Counted from the stretch's first letter, positions 26,289-37,333 are shown. The stretch: 56,276 bases of DNA from Alphaproteobacteria bacterium (GCA_021325525.1 JAJPHB010000073.1:1-56276), one strand, 5' to 3'. The notes: generated by a model from the letters alone, not told the origin. Numbers and translations: made by a program.

Positions 26289-26302
26289 TTGATATTTTTC
26301 AA
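26289..26302 (+). promoter_or_regulatory. FNR/FixK/Dnr-type box upstream of actA
   Basis: TTGATATTTTTCAA matches the consensus TTGAT-N4-ATCAA at nine of ten positions and fits the core TTGA-N6-TCAA exactly. It lies 82 bp before the actA ATG, in the divergent gap shared with the FMN reductase/Crp-Fnr pair. If centred at -41.5 (class II), the start would fall near 26337, with TACAAG (26323-26328) roughly where the -10 is expected. That positioning is inference. Confidence 0.6.
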
Positions 26303-26383
26303 GCCGGTACGCGGCTCTCGGGTACAAGGAACAAACCGCGGGTCGCCCCGTTGGCGTGGTGGTGCGGGGCGGAGGCGGGGTGG

Positions 26384-27034
26384 ATGGCTGGGCTCGGGCC
26401 GGGCAGCAATCTTGCGATGAAGGTCGGCCTCATCGTCGTGCTGGGCGGCACGGCGCTTCTCCTCGTCCTCATCTGGCCCATCCCCTGGTTCGACTACAAC
26501 ACCCAGATCAGCCTCGTTCAGCCCCAGCCGGTTCCCTTCAGCCACAAGCATCACGTGGCCGGGCTCGGCCTCGACTGCCGCTATTGCCACACCGCGGTCG
26601 AGGTGTCGGCGAGCGCCGGCATTCCGCCGATCGAGACCTGCATGACCTGCCATTCGCAGATCTGGACGAATGCCGAGATCCTGTCGCCGATCCGCAAGGC
26701 TTATGCGAGCGGAATTCCCGTCCACTGGCGACGCGTCAACACGCTGCCCGACTATGTCTACTTCAACCACAGCATCCACATCGCCAAGGGGGTGGGCTGC
26801 ACGACTTGCCACGGCCCGGTCGAGACCATGTCGCTCACCTGGAAGGGGCAGAGCCTGTTCATGAGCTGGTGCCTCGACTGCCACCGCAATCCCGGGCCGA
26901 AGCTGCGCCCGGTCGACAAAGTTTTTGATCCGTTCTGGAAGCGCGGCCCGAACACGCCGCCGCCGGACGAACTGGTCAAGGTCAATCACGTCGTGACCAC
27001 CGGCCTCACCGATTGCTCGACATGCCACCGATGA
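26384..27034 (+). CDS. actA: alternative complex III subunit ActA, pentaheme cytochrome c
   Basis: The 216-residue protein has one N-terminal TM anchor (VGLIVVLGGTALLLVLIWPI) and exactly five heme c sites: CRYCH, CMTCH, CTTCH, CLDCH and CSTCH. This matches ActA of Rhodothermus and Flavobacterium ACIII, the pentaheme subunit facing the periplasm. It helps relay electrons from the Fe-S subunit towards the cytochrome acceptor. GGAGG eight bases upstream supports ATG 26384. It overlaps actB by ATGA. Confidence 0.9.
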   Translation: MAGLGPGSNLAMKVGLIVVLGGTALLLVLIWPIPWFDYNTQISLVQPQPVPFSHKHHVAGLGLDCRYCHTAVEVSASAGIPPIETCMTCHSQIWTNAEILSPIRKAYASGIPVHWRRVNTLPDYVYFNHSIHIAKGVGCTTCHGPVETMSLTWKGQSLFMSWCLDCHRNPGPKLRPVDKVFDPFWKRGPNTPPPDELVKVNHVVTTGLTDCSTCHR

Positions 27035-30000
27035 GCCCGGAGCCGAAGGCGCCCGGTGCCGATCTTGCCGCGCTGCGCCGGCGCCTCGCCGGAACGCGCG
27101 GTCGCGTTTATTGGCGAAGCCTCGAAGAGGTGGCGCGGTCGCCGAGCTTTCTCGCCTGGCTCGAGGGCGAATTTCCGGGGCTGGTCGGTGCGATCGATCC
27201 CGGTCTCGACCGCCGCCGCTTCCTCCAGGTCATGGCCGCATCCTTCGCCTTCGCCGGCCTCGCCGGTTGCGGCCCCGAGCCCGAGACGCGCTACCTCGTT
27301 CCCCAGGTCGAGGCGCCGGAGGGCATCGTCCCCGGTGTGCCGCGCCACTTCGCCACGGCGACGATGCTCGACGGCTTTGCCGAGGGCGTCATCGTCAAGC
27401 ATGTCGATGGGCGGCCGATCAAGATCGAGGGCAACCCCCAGCATCCGGCGAGCCTCGGCGCGACCAGCCCCTGGGGACAGGCCTCGATCCTCGGCCTCTA
27501 CGATCCCGACCGCTCGCAAGCCGTGATCCGGGCCGGCGGGTCCAGCACCTGGGAGCGCTTCAGCTCTCTCATTCTCGAGCGGCGTGAGCAGTGGCAGCGC
27601 GATGGCGGCAAGGGCCTGCGCTTGCTCACGGGCACCATGACCTCGCCGAGCTTCGCGGCACAGATCGCCGAGCTGCGGCGACGCTATCCCGAAGCGCGCT
27701 GGCACCAATGGGATGCGGCCAATCGCGACGCGGCGCAGAGCGGCGCCATGATCGCCTATGGCCGTCCGCTCGATATTCTCCTCGATCTCGACAAGGCCGA
27801 CGTCATCCTTGCCGTCGAGAGCGACATGCTGTCCTCGGCGCCGGGTCATCTCCGCTACGCCCGGCATTTCGCGGCACGCCGGCGTGCCGCCGAAGTGGGG
27901 GCGCGGATGAGCCGGGTCTACGCCATCGAGAGTGCGCCCACTCTCGCCGGCAGCATGGCCGACCATCATTTTCTGCTGCGGCCGGAAGAGATAGTCATGA
28001 CGCTCTTCGCCATCGCGGGCGCCCTGCACGCCTTGCCGGATCAGGGCTATGGCGCGGCGGCGCCGCCCTGGGCGGCGGCAGTCGCCCGCGATTTGCAGCA
28101 GCACCGCGGCGCCGCGCTCGTCCATGTCGGCGGCGACCAGCCGGCGATTGCCCACGCCCTCGCGCATCTTATCAACGACAGCCTCGCGGCGCCGGGCGCG
28201 ACCCTGCGCCACATCGATCCCGTCGCGCTGGAGGCGGGCGATCAGCTCGGCGCGCTGACGGACCTCGTATCCGCGATGAATGCCGGCGCCGTCGACACGC
28301 TCTTCATCCTCGGCGCCAACCCGGTCTTCACGGTGCCGGCCGATCTCGGCTTTGCCGAGGCGCTGAAGCGCGTCCACATCTCGGTTCATCTCGGAGAGTA
28401 TTTCGACGAAACCGCGGCCGCGTGCCAATGGCATGTGCCGGAGACCCATGAATACGAGGCGTGGAGCGATGCGCGGGCCTTTGACGGCACTGCGACCATT
28501 CTCCAGCCGCAGGTGCGGGCGACGCATAGCCGTCGATCGGTGCACGAGATCATGGGGCTCCTGCTGGGGCAGCTCAGCCCCGATGCGTACCAGATCGTCC
28601 GCGGCTACTGGCAGGGCGAGGCGGAGAAGCCGGGCGAGGCGGATTTCGCCTCGTTCTGGACGCAGTCGGTGCGCGACGGCCTCGTGGCGGGGTCGTCGGC
28701 AAAGCCCGTCGAGGCCACGACCCTGCCCGATCTCGGCGCCCGCCTGCGCCCGCCGCTGTCGGCGCGCAGCCAAGCCCCAACCATCCTTTTCCGCCCCGAC
28801 GCGGCGGTCTGGGACGGGCGCTTTGCCAATAACGGCTGGCTGCAGGAAATGCCGCGGCCGCATACGACGCTGACCTGGGACAACGCCGCCATCATGTCGC
28901 CGGCGACGGCCTCGCGGTTCGGATTGGCCGATGAGAACGTCATCGAGCTGCGCGACGATCAGAACACGCTGCATGCGCCGGTGCTGGTCCTGCCGGGCAT
29001 CGCTCCCGATTGCGTGCTGCTGCCCTTCGGCGAGGGGCGCAGCAAGGGCGGCGCCGTGGGCGTCGGCGTCGGCTTCGATGCCTACTTGCTGCGGCGATCG
29101 GACGGACTCCGCCAGCGCAGCGGCGTCAGCCTGCGCAAGATCGAGGGCAAGTGGCGCCTCGCCCTCCGTCAGCACCATCAGATGATGGCGGGGCGCCCGA
29201 TCGTTCGCACCGGCGATCTCGACAGCTTTCTGCGCGATGCCGAGTTTCTCCACAAGGAGGAAGCCGAGGAACGCAAGAGGCATGGCGAAGTCGAGGCATC
29301 GCTCTATCCCCGGCGCGCTTACGACGGCAATGCCTGGGCAATGGCGATCAGCCTCGATTCCTGCATCGGCTGCGGCGCCTGCGTCCTCGCCTGCCAGGCC
29401 GAGAACAATCTCGCCGTCGTCGGCAAGGAGGAGGTGCTGCGCGGCCACGAGATGCATTGGCTGCGCGTCGACCGCTATTATTCCGGCTCTCCCGATGATC
29501 CCGAGACGCTGTTTCAGCCCGTCCCCTGCATGCATTGCGAGGACGCGCCCTGCGAGGTCGTCTGCCCGGTGCAGGCGACCGTGCACGACAGCGACGGACT
29601 CAACCTCATGGTCTACAACCGCTGCGTCGGAACGCGGTTCTGCTCGAACAACTGCCCCTACAAGGTGCGGCGCTTCAACTTCTTCGATTTCACCGCCAAG
29701 GACCCGCGCCCGCGCGAGAGCTGGAACCCGGACGTGACCGTGCGGGCGCGCGGCGTCATGGAGAAATGCACCTACTGCATCCAGCGCATTCGCGAAGCCA
29801 AGATCCTCGCGGACCGCGAGAACCGTCCGATCCGCGAGGGCGAGGTGAAGACCGCCTGCCAGCAGGCCTGCCCGACGGAGGCGATCGTCTTCGGCGACAA
29901 GAACGACGAGGCGAGCGCCGTCTCGAAGCGCAAGGCGAGCCCGCTCGACTACGCCTTGCTCGACGGGCTCAACACGCGGCCGCGCACGACCTACGCGGCG

Positions 30001-30039
30001 CGGCTCTATAACCGCAACCCCGAGCTCGCGGAGGGCTGA
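27031..30039 (+). CDS. actB: alternative complex III subunit ActB (MopB-like plus Fe-S fusion)
   Basis: The 1002-residue protein fuses a molybdopterin-oxidoreductase-like domain (about residues 80-740) to an NrfC/PsrB-like Fe-S domain (from about 760). It has an N-terminal Tat-type segment, YWRSLEEVARSP and RRRFLQ (61-66), followed by LAGC with Cys 80 as a lipobox-like Cys. The MopB part lacks an N-terminal Fe-S Cys motif, as in ActB where no molybdenum binds. Four cluster motifs follow: CIGCGACVLAC (from residue 778), CMHCEDAPCEVVC, CVGTRFCSNNC and CTYC...CQQAC, fitting three 4Fe-4S and one 3Fe-4S. It is the single-chain form; some species split it. Confidence 0.9.
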   Translation: MSPEPKAPGADLAALRRRLAGTRGRVYWRSLEEVARSPSFLAWLEGEFPGLVGAIDPGLDRRRFLQVMAASFAFAGLAGCGPEPETRYLVPQVEAPEGIVPGVPRHFATATMLDGFAEGVIVKHVDGRPIKIEGNPQHPASLGATSPWGQASILGLYDPDRSQAVIRAGGSSTWERFSSLILERREQWQRDGGKGLRLLTGTMTSPSFAAQIAELRRRYPEARWHQWDAANRDAAQSGAMIAYGRPLDILLDLDKADVILAVESDMLSSAPGHLRYARHFAARRRAAEVGARMSRVYAIESAPTLAGSMADHHFLLRPEEIVMTLFAIAGALHALPDQGYGAAAPPWAAAVARDLQQHRGAALVHVGGDQPAIAHALAHLINDSLAAPGATLRHIDPVALEAGDQLGALTDLVSAMNAGAVDTLFILGANPVFTVPADLGFAEALKRVHISVHLGEYFDETAAACQWHVPETHEYEAWSDARAFDGTATILQPQVRATHSRRSVHEIMGLLLGQLSPDAYQIVRGYWQGEAEKPGEADFASFWTQSVRDGLVAGSSAKPVEATTLPDLGARLRPPLSARSQAPTILFRPDAAVWDGRFANNGWLQEMPRPHTTLTWDNAAIMSPATASRFGLADENVIELRDDQNTLHAPVLVLPGIAPDCVLLPFGEGRSKGGAVGVGVGFDAYLLRRSDGLRQRSGVSLRKIEGKWRLALRQHHQMMAGRPIVRTGDLDSFLRDAEFLHKEEAEERKRHGEVEASLYPRRAYDGNAWAMAISLDSCIGCGACVLACQAENNLAVVGKEEVLRGHEMHWLRVDRYYSGSPDDPETLFQPVPCMHCEDAPCEVVCPVQATVHDSDGLNLMVYNRCVGTRFCSNNCPYKVRRFNFFDFTAKDPRPRESWNPDVTVRARGVMEKCTYCIQRIREAKILADRENRPIREGEVKTACQQACPTEAIVFGDKNDEASAVSKRKASPLDYALLDGLNTRPRTTYAARLYNRNPELAEG

Positions 30040-30042
30040 GAC

Positions 30043-31404
30043 TTGACCCTGCTTGCCGATATCCGCGAGGCGCCGCCGGTCGAGCCCGGACAGAACCTGG
30101 CGACGGTCAGCAACAGGGTGAGCGACATCGCGCTGCGCATGCCGACGCCGCGCTGGTGGTGGGCGGGGTTCGGCGCCTCCTTCCTGCTCTTCATCATTCT
30201 CTGCATTGCCGCCGGCAATCTCTTCGTTTCCGGCATCGGCATCTGGGGCGTCAATATCCCGGTCGCCTGGGGCTTCGCGCTCGCCAACTACGTCTGGTGG
30301 ATCGGCGTCGCCAGCGGCGGCACGATCATCTCGGCGCTCTTCTTCATCACGCGATCCGAGTGGCGGACGGCCGTCAACCGCGTCGCCGAGACGATGACCC
30401 TCTTCGCGGCGGCGGCGGCGGGGCTGATGCCCATCTTCCATCTCGGCCGGCAAGGCCTCTTTTACTGGCTCTTCCCCTATCCCAACGTGATGGGAATTTG
30501 GCCGCAATTCCGCAGCCCGCTGCTGTGGGATTTCTTCGCGCTCCTCTGCTACATCATCGCCTCGATCCTGTTCTGGTATATCGGCCTTCTGCCGGATTGG
30601 GCGGCGCTGCGCGACCGCGCCCCGACGCGCTGGCAGCAGGTCTTCTACGGCACGCTCGCCTGCGGCTGGACCGGTGCCGCGCGCCACTGGAAGCGCTTCC
30701 GCGTCGTCTACGGCATCATGTGCGCCTTCATGGCGCCGATGGTGATGTCGGTGCACAGCATCGTCGGCCTCGACTTCGCCGGCGGCCTCACCCCCGGTTG
30801 GCACTCGACGCAGTTCCCGCCCTATTTCGTCTTCGGCGCGGTCTATTCCGGCTTCGCCACCGTCCTCTTTCTCGTCCTGCCCATCCGCCGCCTCTACCGC
30901 CTCGAAGCGTTCATCACGGAGTACCACATCAACGCGCTCGCGAAGATGATGCTGGCGACGGGCCTGATGCTCACCTACTCCTACGCGCTCGAAGCCTTCA
31001 TGCCGTACTACAGCGGCAATCCCTACGACGTGAAGCAGATCCGCAACGATTTCTTCGATCTATACGCGCTGCAGTATTGGGGGAAGATTCTCTTCAACGT
31101 CGTCATCCCGCAGCTCCTCTGGTTTCCGCGGCTGCGCCTCAACGAGCCGCTGCTCTTCCTCGTCTCGGTCGGCATCATCTTCGGCATGTGGCTCGAGCGC
31201 TACGTCATCGTCGTCTCGAGCCTCTATCAGGACTTCATGCCCTCCGCCTGGTACTTCTTCGCCGGCAGCCTTTGGGACTGGCTCACTCTCGCCGGCTCGA
31301 TCGGGCTGTTTCTGACCGGCATCTTCATCTTCCTGCGCCTCGTGCCGATCATCGCCATGTTCGAGATGCGCGAGCTCGTCCACCGCGAGGAGGGCGCCGG
31401 ATGA
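30043..31404 (+). CDS. actC: alternative complex III subunit ActC (NrfD-like quinol site)
   Basis: The 453-residue polytopic membrane protein has about ten helices of the NrfD/PsrC family (for example FGASFLLFIILCIAAG, WIGVASGGTIISALFFI, VYSGFATVLFLVLPI). In ACIII this subunit, with ActF, forms the quinol-binding membrane part. Conserved polar spots include MVMSVHSIVGLDFA. TTG 30043 is used as the start, with GGAGGG upstream. It follows actB by 3 bp and overlaps actD by ATGA. Confidence 0.88.
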   Translation: MTLLADIREAPPVEPGQNLATVSNRVSDIALRMPTPRWWWAGFGASFLLFIILCIAAGNLFVSGIGIWGVNIPVAWGFALANYVWWIGVASGGTIISALFFITRSEWRTAVNRVAETMTLFAAAAAGLMPIFHLGRQGLFYWLFPYPNVMGIWPQFRSPLLWDFFALLCYIIASILFWYIGLLPDWAALRDRAPTRWQQVFYGTLACGWTGAARHWKRFRVVYGIMCAFMAPMVMSVHSIVGLDFAGGLTPGWHSTQFPPYFVFGAVYSGFATVLFLVLPIRRLYRLEAFITEYHINALAKMMLATGLMLTYSYALEAFMPYYSGNPYDVKQIRNDFFDLYALQYWGKILFNVVIPQLLWFPRLRLNEPLLFLVSVGIIFGMWLERYVIVVSSLYQDFMPSAWYFFAGSLWDWLTLAGSIGLFLTGIFIFLRLVPIIAMFEMRELVHREEGAG

Positions 31405-31937
31405 GCACGCCCGAGCTCTACGGGATCGCCGCCGAATTCACCACCGCCGAGGCGGTGACCGCCGCCGCGCGCCACATCAAGAACGCCGGCTTCCGCCGCT
31501 TCGAAGCCTACACGCCCATGCCGGTCGAGGCGCTCGACGAGCTCATCGCCGGCAAGCAGGTGGCGCTGCCGCTCCTCATCTTCTGCTTCGGCTGCATCGG
31601 CTTTCTCGTCGGCTTCTTCATGCAGTATTACCTCGCCGTCGTCGACTACCCGATCAATGTCGGCGGGCGGCCGCTCAATTCCTGGCCCGCCTTCGGTCCC
31701 ATCACCTTCGAGATCACCGTCGTCTTCGCCGTGGGCGGCGCCTTCCTCGCATGGTTCATCTTCAACCGGCTGCCCCGCCTCGGCACGCCGCTCAGCGCCA
31801 TTCCCGGATTCGAGCGGGCGACCATCGACCGCTACTTCCTCTGCGTCGAGGCCAGCGACCCGCGCTTCGACCGCGCGCGCCTCCGCTGGCTGTTCGAGCG
31901 CTGCGGTGCTCACCGCATCGCCGAGGTCGCGGCATGA
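31401..31937 (+). CDS. actD: alternative complex III subunit ActD (DUF3341)
   Basis: The 178-residue protein matches the ActD/DUF3341 family: a cytoplasmic N-terminal domain (YGIAAEFTTAEAVTAAARHI and FEAYTPMPVEALDE), two TM helices (LPLLIFCFGCIGFLVGFFMQ and FEITVVFAVGGAFLAWFIF) and a short C-terminal acidic/basic tail. Its role in ACIII is structural. It starts inside the actC stop (ATGA) and ends in the actE start (ATGA), so it is fully coupled. Confidence 0.87.
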   Translation: MSTPELYGIAAEFTTAEAVTAAARHIKNAGFRRFEAYTPMPVEALDELIAGKQVALPLLIFCFGCIGFLVGFFMQYYLAVVDYPINVGGRPLNSWPAFGPITFEITVVFAVGGAFLAWFIFNRLPRLGTPLSAIPGFERATIDRYFLCVEASDPRFDRARLRWLFERCGAHRIAEVAA

Positions 31938-32440
31938 AGGCGTGTGCGGCGCTTCTGCTGGCGGCCCTCGCTCTCGTCGCCGCCTGCGACAACATGGCGA
32001 ACCAGCCGAAGCAGAACCCCTATGAAGCCTACACCGTCGAGCAATTTCCCCAGGACCGCACGCCGCCGCCCAATGTCGTCGCGCGCGAGAGGCCGGAGAC
32101 GGCGCCGCCCCCGGTGACCCTGGCGCTGCTCCGCCGCGGACAGGAGCGCTTCGGGATCTACTGCACGCCCTGCCACGGCCGCCTCGGCGACGGCGACGGC
32201 ATGATCGTTCAGCGCGGCTTCCCGCATCCGCCCTCCTATCACATCGACAGGCTGCGCAACGCGCCGATCCAGCATTTCTACGACGTCATCACGCATGGCT
32301 ACGGCGCCATGTTTCCCTATGCCGTCCGTGTCGATCCCGAGGACCGGTGGGCGATCGCCGCCTATATCCGCGCCTTGCAGGCGAGCCAGGACCAGCCGGT
32401 GGCGTCGCTCACCCCGGACGAGCGGCGGGGGCTCGAATGA
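31934..32440 (+). CDS. actE: alternative complex III subunit ActE, monoheme cytochrome c lipoprotein
   Basis: The 168-residue protein has a lipoprotein signal (KACAALLLAALALVAAC) with the lipobox Cys and one heme c site, CTPCHG, near residue 75, followed by RLGDGDGM and an axial Met region (GAMFPYAV). This matches ActE, the monoheme subunit that hands electrons to the terminal oxidase. It is coupled to actD and actF by ATGA overlaps. Confidence 0.88.
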   Translation: MKACAALLLAALALVAACDNMANQPKQNPYEAYTVEQFPQDRTPPPNVVARERPETAPPPVTLALLRRGQERFGIYCTPCHGRLGDGDGMIVQRGFPHPPSYHIDRLRNAPIQHFYDVITHGYGAMFPYAVRVDPEDRWAIAAYIRALQASQDQPVASLTPDERRGLE

Positions 32441-33570
32441 CGTTGCTGCAGCTTCGCCGCGGCGCCTTGGGTGCAGGTCTCGCCGGCACCGTCGCTTGCG
32501 CTATCGGCGCCATCTGGGCGCCACAGGAATTCTTCGCCGCCTGGCTTGCCGCCTACGTCTTCTGGCTCGGCGTGCCGCTGGGGGCGCTCGCCCTCGTGGA
32601 GGTTCACGACCTCACGGGCGGGCGCTGGGCGCTGACGGTCCGACCCGGCCTCACGGCATCGCTCCTGACCCTCCCGCTCTTCATCCTCGTCTTCATCCCG
32701 ATCTTCTTCTTCCTGCCCGAGCTCTATTCCTGGGCGCGCCCGGACGAGGCGGCGTATCTGCCCAACACCTTTTATCTGGACGCGCCGTTCTTCATCGGGC
32801 GCTTTGCCGGCTATTTCGTCATCTGGCTCATTCTCGCCGCGATCGCGCTCTTGCGCTCGCCGCTCGACGGCGATGGCGCCAGCGGCGGGCTCGGGGCGGT
32901 CAGCGGCATCGGCCTCGTCCTCCTCGCCTTCACCGCGACCTTCGCCGCCTTCGACTGGGTCATGTCGCTGGAGCCGCATTGGTTCTCGACGATGTTCGGG
33001 CTGATCGTCGGTTCGGGGCAGTTCACGACCGGCCTCTGCGTCGTCATTCTCGTCGCGCTCATGGCGAAGCGCATGCCGGCACCAGGGGAGGGGCCGCCCA
33101 GCGACCGCTTCCACGACCTCGGCAGCATCCTCCTCGCTGTCCTCCTCCTTTGGGCCTATTTCGAATTCATGCAGTTCCTCATCATCTGGGAGGAGGACCT
33201 CAGAGACGAGATCGGCTGGTACGTAAAGCGCCTCTATGGCCCCTGGGGCAGCGTCATGCTGACCATCGTGCTCGGCCATTTCGTCGTGCCCTTTCTCGCC
33301 CTCATCTGGTCGCCGGTGAAGCGCAGCCGAGGGGCGCTCGGCGCCGTCTGCGCACTGGTGCTGGTGACCGGCCTCATCGATGTCTGGTGGATGGTGCTGC
33401 CGGAATTTCCGGGCGGGTTCACCTGGTTCGCGCCGGTGGCGGCGATGGGCATGGGCGGCCTTGCCCTTGCGCTTTTCCTCTGGCGCTTCGAGCGCGGCCT
33501 CGCCAAGGCAGAGCGTCGCATCCCGGCGCCGCGCGGGGTGCGCTTCGAGCGGGGTGTGAGCCATGGCTGA
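32437..33570 (+). CDS. actF: alternative complex III subunit ActF (NrfD-like)
   Basis: The 377-residue membrane protein has about ten TM helices and is the second NrfD-like subunit of ACIII. Family-like segments are EFFAAWLAAYVFWLGVPLGA, FAAFDWVMSLEPHWFSTMFG and FMQFLIIWEEDLRDEIGWYV. It pairs with ActC in the membrane. ATG 32437 overlaps the actE stop and its own stop lies 8 bp inside the next gene. Confidence 0.87.
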   Translation: MTLLQLRRGALGAGLAGTVACAIGAIWAPQEFFAAWLAAYVFWLGVPLGALALVEVHDLTGGRWALTVRPGLTASLLTLPLFILVFIPIFFFLPELYSWARPDEAAYLPNTFYLDAPFFIGRFAGYFVIWLILAAIALLRSPLDGDGASGGLGAVSGIGLVLLAFTATFAAFDWVMSLEPHWFSTMFGLIVGSGQFTTGLCVVILVALMAKRMPAPGEGPPSDRFHDLGSILLAVLLLWAYFEFMQFLIIWEEDLRDEIGWYVKRLYGPWGSVMLTIVLGHFVVPFLALIWSPVKRSRGALGAVCALVLVTGLIDVWWMVLPEFPGGFTWFAPVAAMGMGGLALALFLWRFERGLAKAERRIPAPRGVRFERGVSHG

Positions 33571-33934
33571 CGGCCACGAATGGGGGCGAAATCCCGATGT
33601 CGACTACGAGCGCCGCGACGTCCCGATCGGCGTTATCGGTCTCCTCGCCCTCTTCGCCGTCGTCTGGCTCGCGATCGTTCCGCTGGTGCTGAGCTTCGGC
33701 TACCCGCAATCGGTCTCCGATACGACGAAGCGGCTGCGGGTGGCGATGCCCGAGCCGCGCCTCCAGACCGATCCGCATGCCGATCTCCTGTCCCTCCGCC
33801 AGCGCGAGGACGCGCGGCTCTCGAGCTATGGCTGGGTCGATCGGCAGAAGGGCATCGTCCACATCCCGATCGACGAGGCCATGGCGAAGCTGGCCCGCGA
33901 CGGCATTCCGGGCTGGCCGGGGCCAAAGCAATGA
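33563..33934 (+). CDS. small single-TM protein of the ACIII-caa3 cluster
   Basis: The 123-residue product has one TM helix (IGVIGLLALFAVVWLAIVP) and a periplasmic C-terminal part with ARLSSYGWVDRQKGIVHIPI followed by DEAMAKLARDGIPGWPG. Small one-TM proteins with a YGWVD...VRIPID-like motif recur next to SCO and cox genes in other bacteria, but I know of no assigned function. Its position between actF and sco suggests an assembly or linker role, or an ActG-like subunit. It overlaps actF by 8 bp and sco by ATGA. Confidence 0.75.
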   Translation: MADGHEWGRNPDVDYERRDVPIGVIGLLALFAVVWLAIVPLVLSFGYPQSVSDTTKRLRVAMPEPRLQTDPHADLLSLRQREDARLSSYGWVDRQKGIVHIPIDEAMAKLARDGIPGWPGPKQ

Positions 33935-34734
33935 AGGCGGCGCTCCTTGCCGCTATGGGTTTGGCGCTGGCTGTCGCGGCGCCGCCGTCCCGCGCGGCGC
34001 CGTCGAGCCTCGCTCCCGCCGATTTCGCCAAGCTCGGCTTCGATCAGAAGCCGGGGGCGCAGGTTCCGCTCGACCTCGTCCTGACCGATGAAAGCGGGAC
34101 GGCCGTGCCTTTGCATCGCTTCTTCCACGGCGTCCCCGTGCTCCTCGTCCTCGATTATCTCCACTGCCCCGGGCTTTGCGGGCTCGTCCTCGGCAATCTC
34201 GCCCAATCGCTCGGCAAGGCGTCCCTCGCTCCCGGCCGCGATGTGGAGATCCTCGCCGTCAGCTTCGACCCGCACGAGACGCCGGCGGACGCCGCGCGGG
34301 CGAAGGCGGAATACGAAGCGCGCTTCGGCACCGCCGCACGCTGGCATTTCCTCACGGGCAGCAAGGCGGCGATCGCCGGGCTCACGAATTCGGTCGGCTT
34401 CCGCTATCGCTTCGACCCGGCGATCGGGCAATTCGCGCATCCTTCCGGCCTCACCGTCCTCACCGCGACCGGCACCGTCTCGCGCTATCTCCTCGGCGTC
34501 GAGGCGCAGCCGCTGGCGCTGCGTCTCGCTGTCACCGAAGCGGGCGAGGGCGCGGTTGCCGCCCCCGCGGCGCATCTGCTCCTCCTTTGCTTCTCCTACG
34601 ATCCGCGGACCGGCCGCTACACGCCGCTTGTCATGCGCCTCACGGAGATCGCTTGCGCCGCGACCGCCCTCGCTCTCGCCGGCGGCGTCTCGCTCGCCCT
34701 CTGGCGCGAGCACCGGCGGAGGAGGGCGGCATGA
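33931..34734 (+). CDS. SCO1/SenC-family copper chaperone
   Basis: The 267-residue protein has a signal (MKAALLAAMGLALAVAAPP), a thioredoxin-fold domain with the copper motif CPGLC (CxxxC) and the third ligand His in FAHPSGLTVLT. It ends with a TM helix (ATALALAGGVSLALW) and basic tail. SCO proteins load the CuA site of cytochrome c oxidase subunit II, encoded directly downstream. The C-terminal CFSYDPRTGRYTP segment marks the subtype found with caa3 oxidases. ATGA overlaps both sides. Confidence 0.88.
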   Translation: MKAALLAAMGLALAVAAPPSRAAPSSLAPADFAKLGFDQKPGAQVPLDLVLTDESGTAVPLHRFFHGVPVLLVLDYLHCPGLCGLVLGNLAQSLGKASLAPGRDVEILAVSFDPHETPADAARAKAEYEARFGTAARWHFLTGSKAAIAGLTNSVGFRYRFDPAIGQFAHPSGLTVLTATGTVSRYLLGVEAQPLALRLAVTEAGEGAVAAPAAHLLLLCFSYDPRTGRYTPLVMRLTEIACAATALALAGGVSLALWREHRRRRAA

Positions 34735-35674
34735 GCTGGATCCCGTTCTGGCCGGACACGGCATCGAACACGGCGGTCACGGTGAATACGCTGGCGATCG
34801 GGCTCTTCGCCGTCTCCGCCTTCATCTGCCTCGTCGTCTACGCCCTCATCCTGCTTTTCGCCTTCCGCTATCGGCGCGGCGGCAGCGCCGACCGCAGCCA
34901 TCGTGTCAAGAAGAGCTGGCACTGGGAGATCGGCTGGACGAGCGCGACGCTGATCGCGTTTCTCGTTCTCTTCGTCTGGGGCGCCGGCGCTTATCTCTGG
35001 CTCTACCAGCCGCCGGCGAATGCGGGCGACGAGATCTACGTCGTCGGCAAGCAGTGGATGTGGAAGGTCGAGCATCCGGGCGGACAGCGCGAAATCGACG
35101 CGCTGCACGTGCCGCTCGGGCGGCCCATCCGCCTCGTCCTCACCTCGCAGGACGTCATTCACAGCTTCTTCATTCCCGATTTCCGCATCAAGCACGACGT
35201 CTTGCCCGGGCAATACGAGACCATGTGGTTCACCGCGACGAAGAAGGGCGAATTCCGCATCGAATGCACGCAATTCTGCGGGACCCAGCATGCCGAAATG
35301 GGGGGATGGGTGACGGTGATGGACCCGGCCGACTATCAGCGCTGGCTGAATGATCAGGGCGCCGAGCCCGACCTCGCGCGGCAGGGCGAGGCGCTCTTCC
35401 GGCAGCTCGGCTGCAGCGGCTGCCACGGCGCCAACAGCACCGTCCACGCGCCGTCTCTCGCCGGCATCTACGGCAAGCCCGTGCAGCTCGAAGGCGGGCG
35501 CAGCGAAATCGTCGATGATCGCTACATCCACGACTGCATCATGCTGCCGCGCACCGAGCGGGTCGCCGGCTACCCGCCGATCATGCCGACCTTCGCCGGC
35601 CAGATCGGGGAGGAGGATGTGCTGAAGCTCGTCGCCTATATCAAATCGCTCGGCAATCCCGCGAGTGCGGCACG

Positions 35675-35678
<4 letters not shown>
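34731..35678 (+). CDS. ctaC: cytochrome c oxidase subunit II with fused cytochrome c (caa3)
   Basis: The 315-residue protein has two N-terminal TM helices, a cupredoxin CuA domain and a C-terminal cytochrome c. CuA ligands are visible in [10 protein letters not shown] (His) and [12 protein letters not shown] (two Cys, His, Met). The heme site is CSGCHG near residue 226, with the axial Met expected in the PIMPTF stretch. The fused cytochrome defines it as a caa3-type oxidase and would take electrons from ACIII directly. It is coupled to sco and coxA by ATGA. Confidence 0.92.

Positions 35679-37333
<1,655 letters not shown>

Noticed and set aside
26986-30927. A 1313-codon open frame antisense to actA-actB-actC
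   Set aside because: It is a mirror frame created by strong GC bias at third positions; the translation is low-complexity Arg/Ala/Glu/Asp-rich sequence with no domain, while the plus strand carries clear Act proteins.
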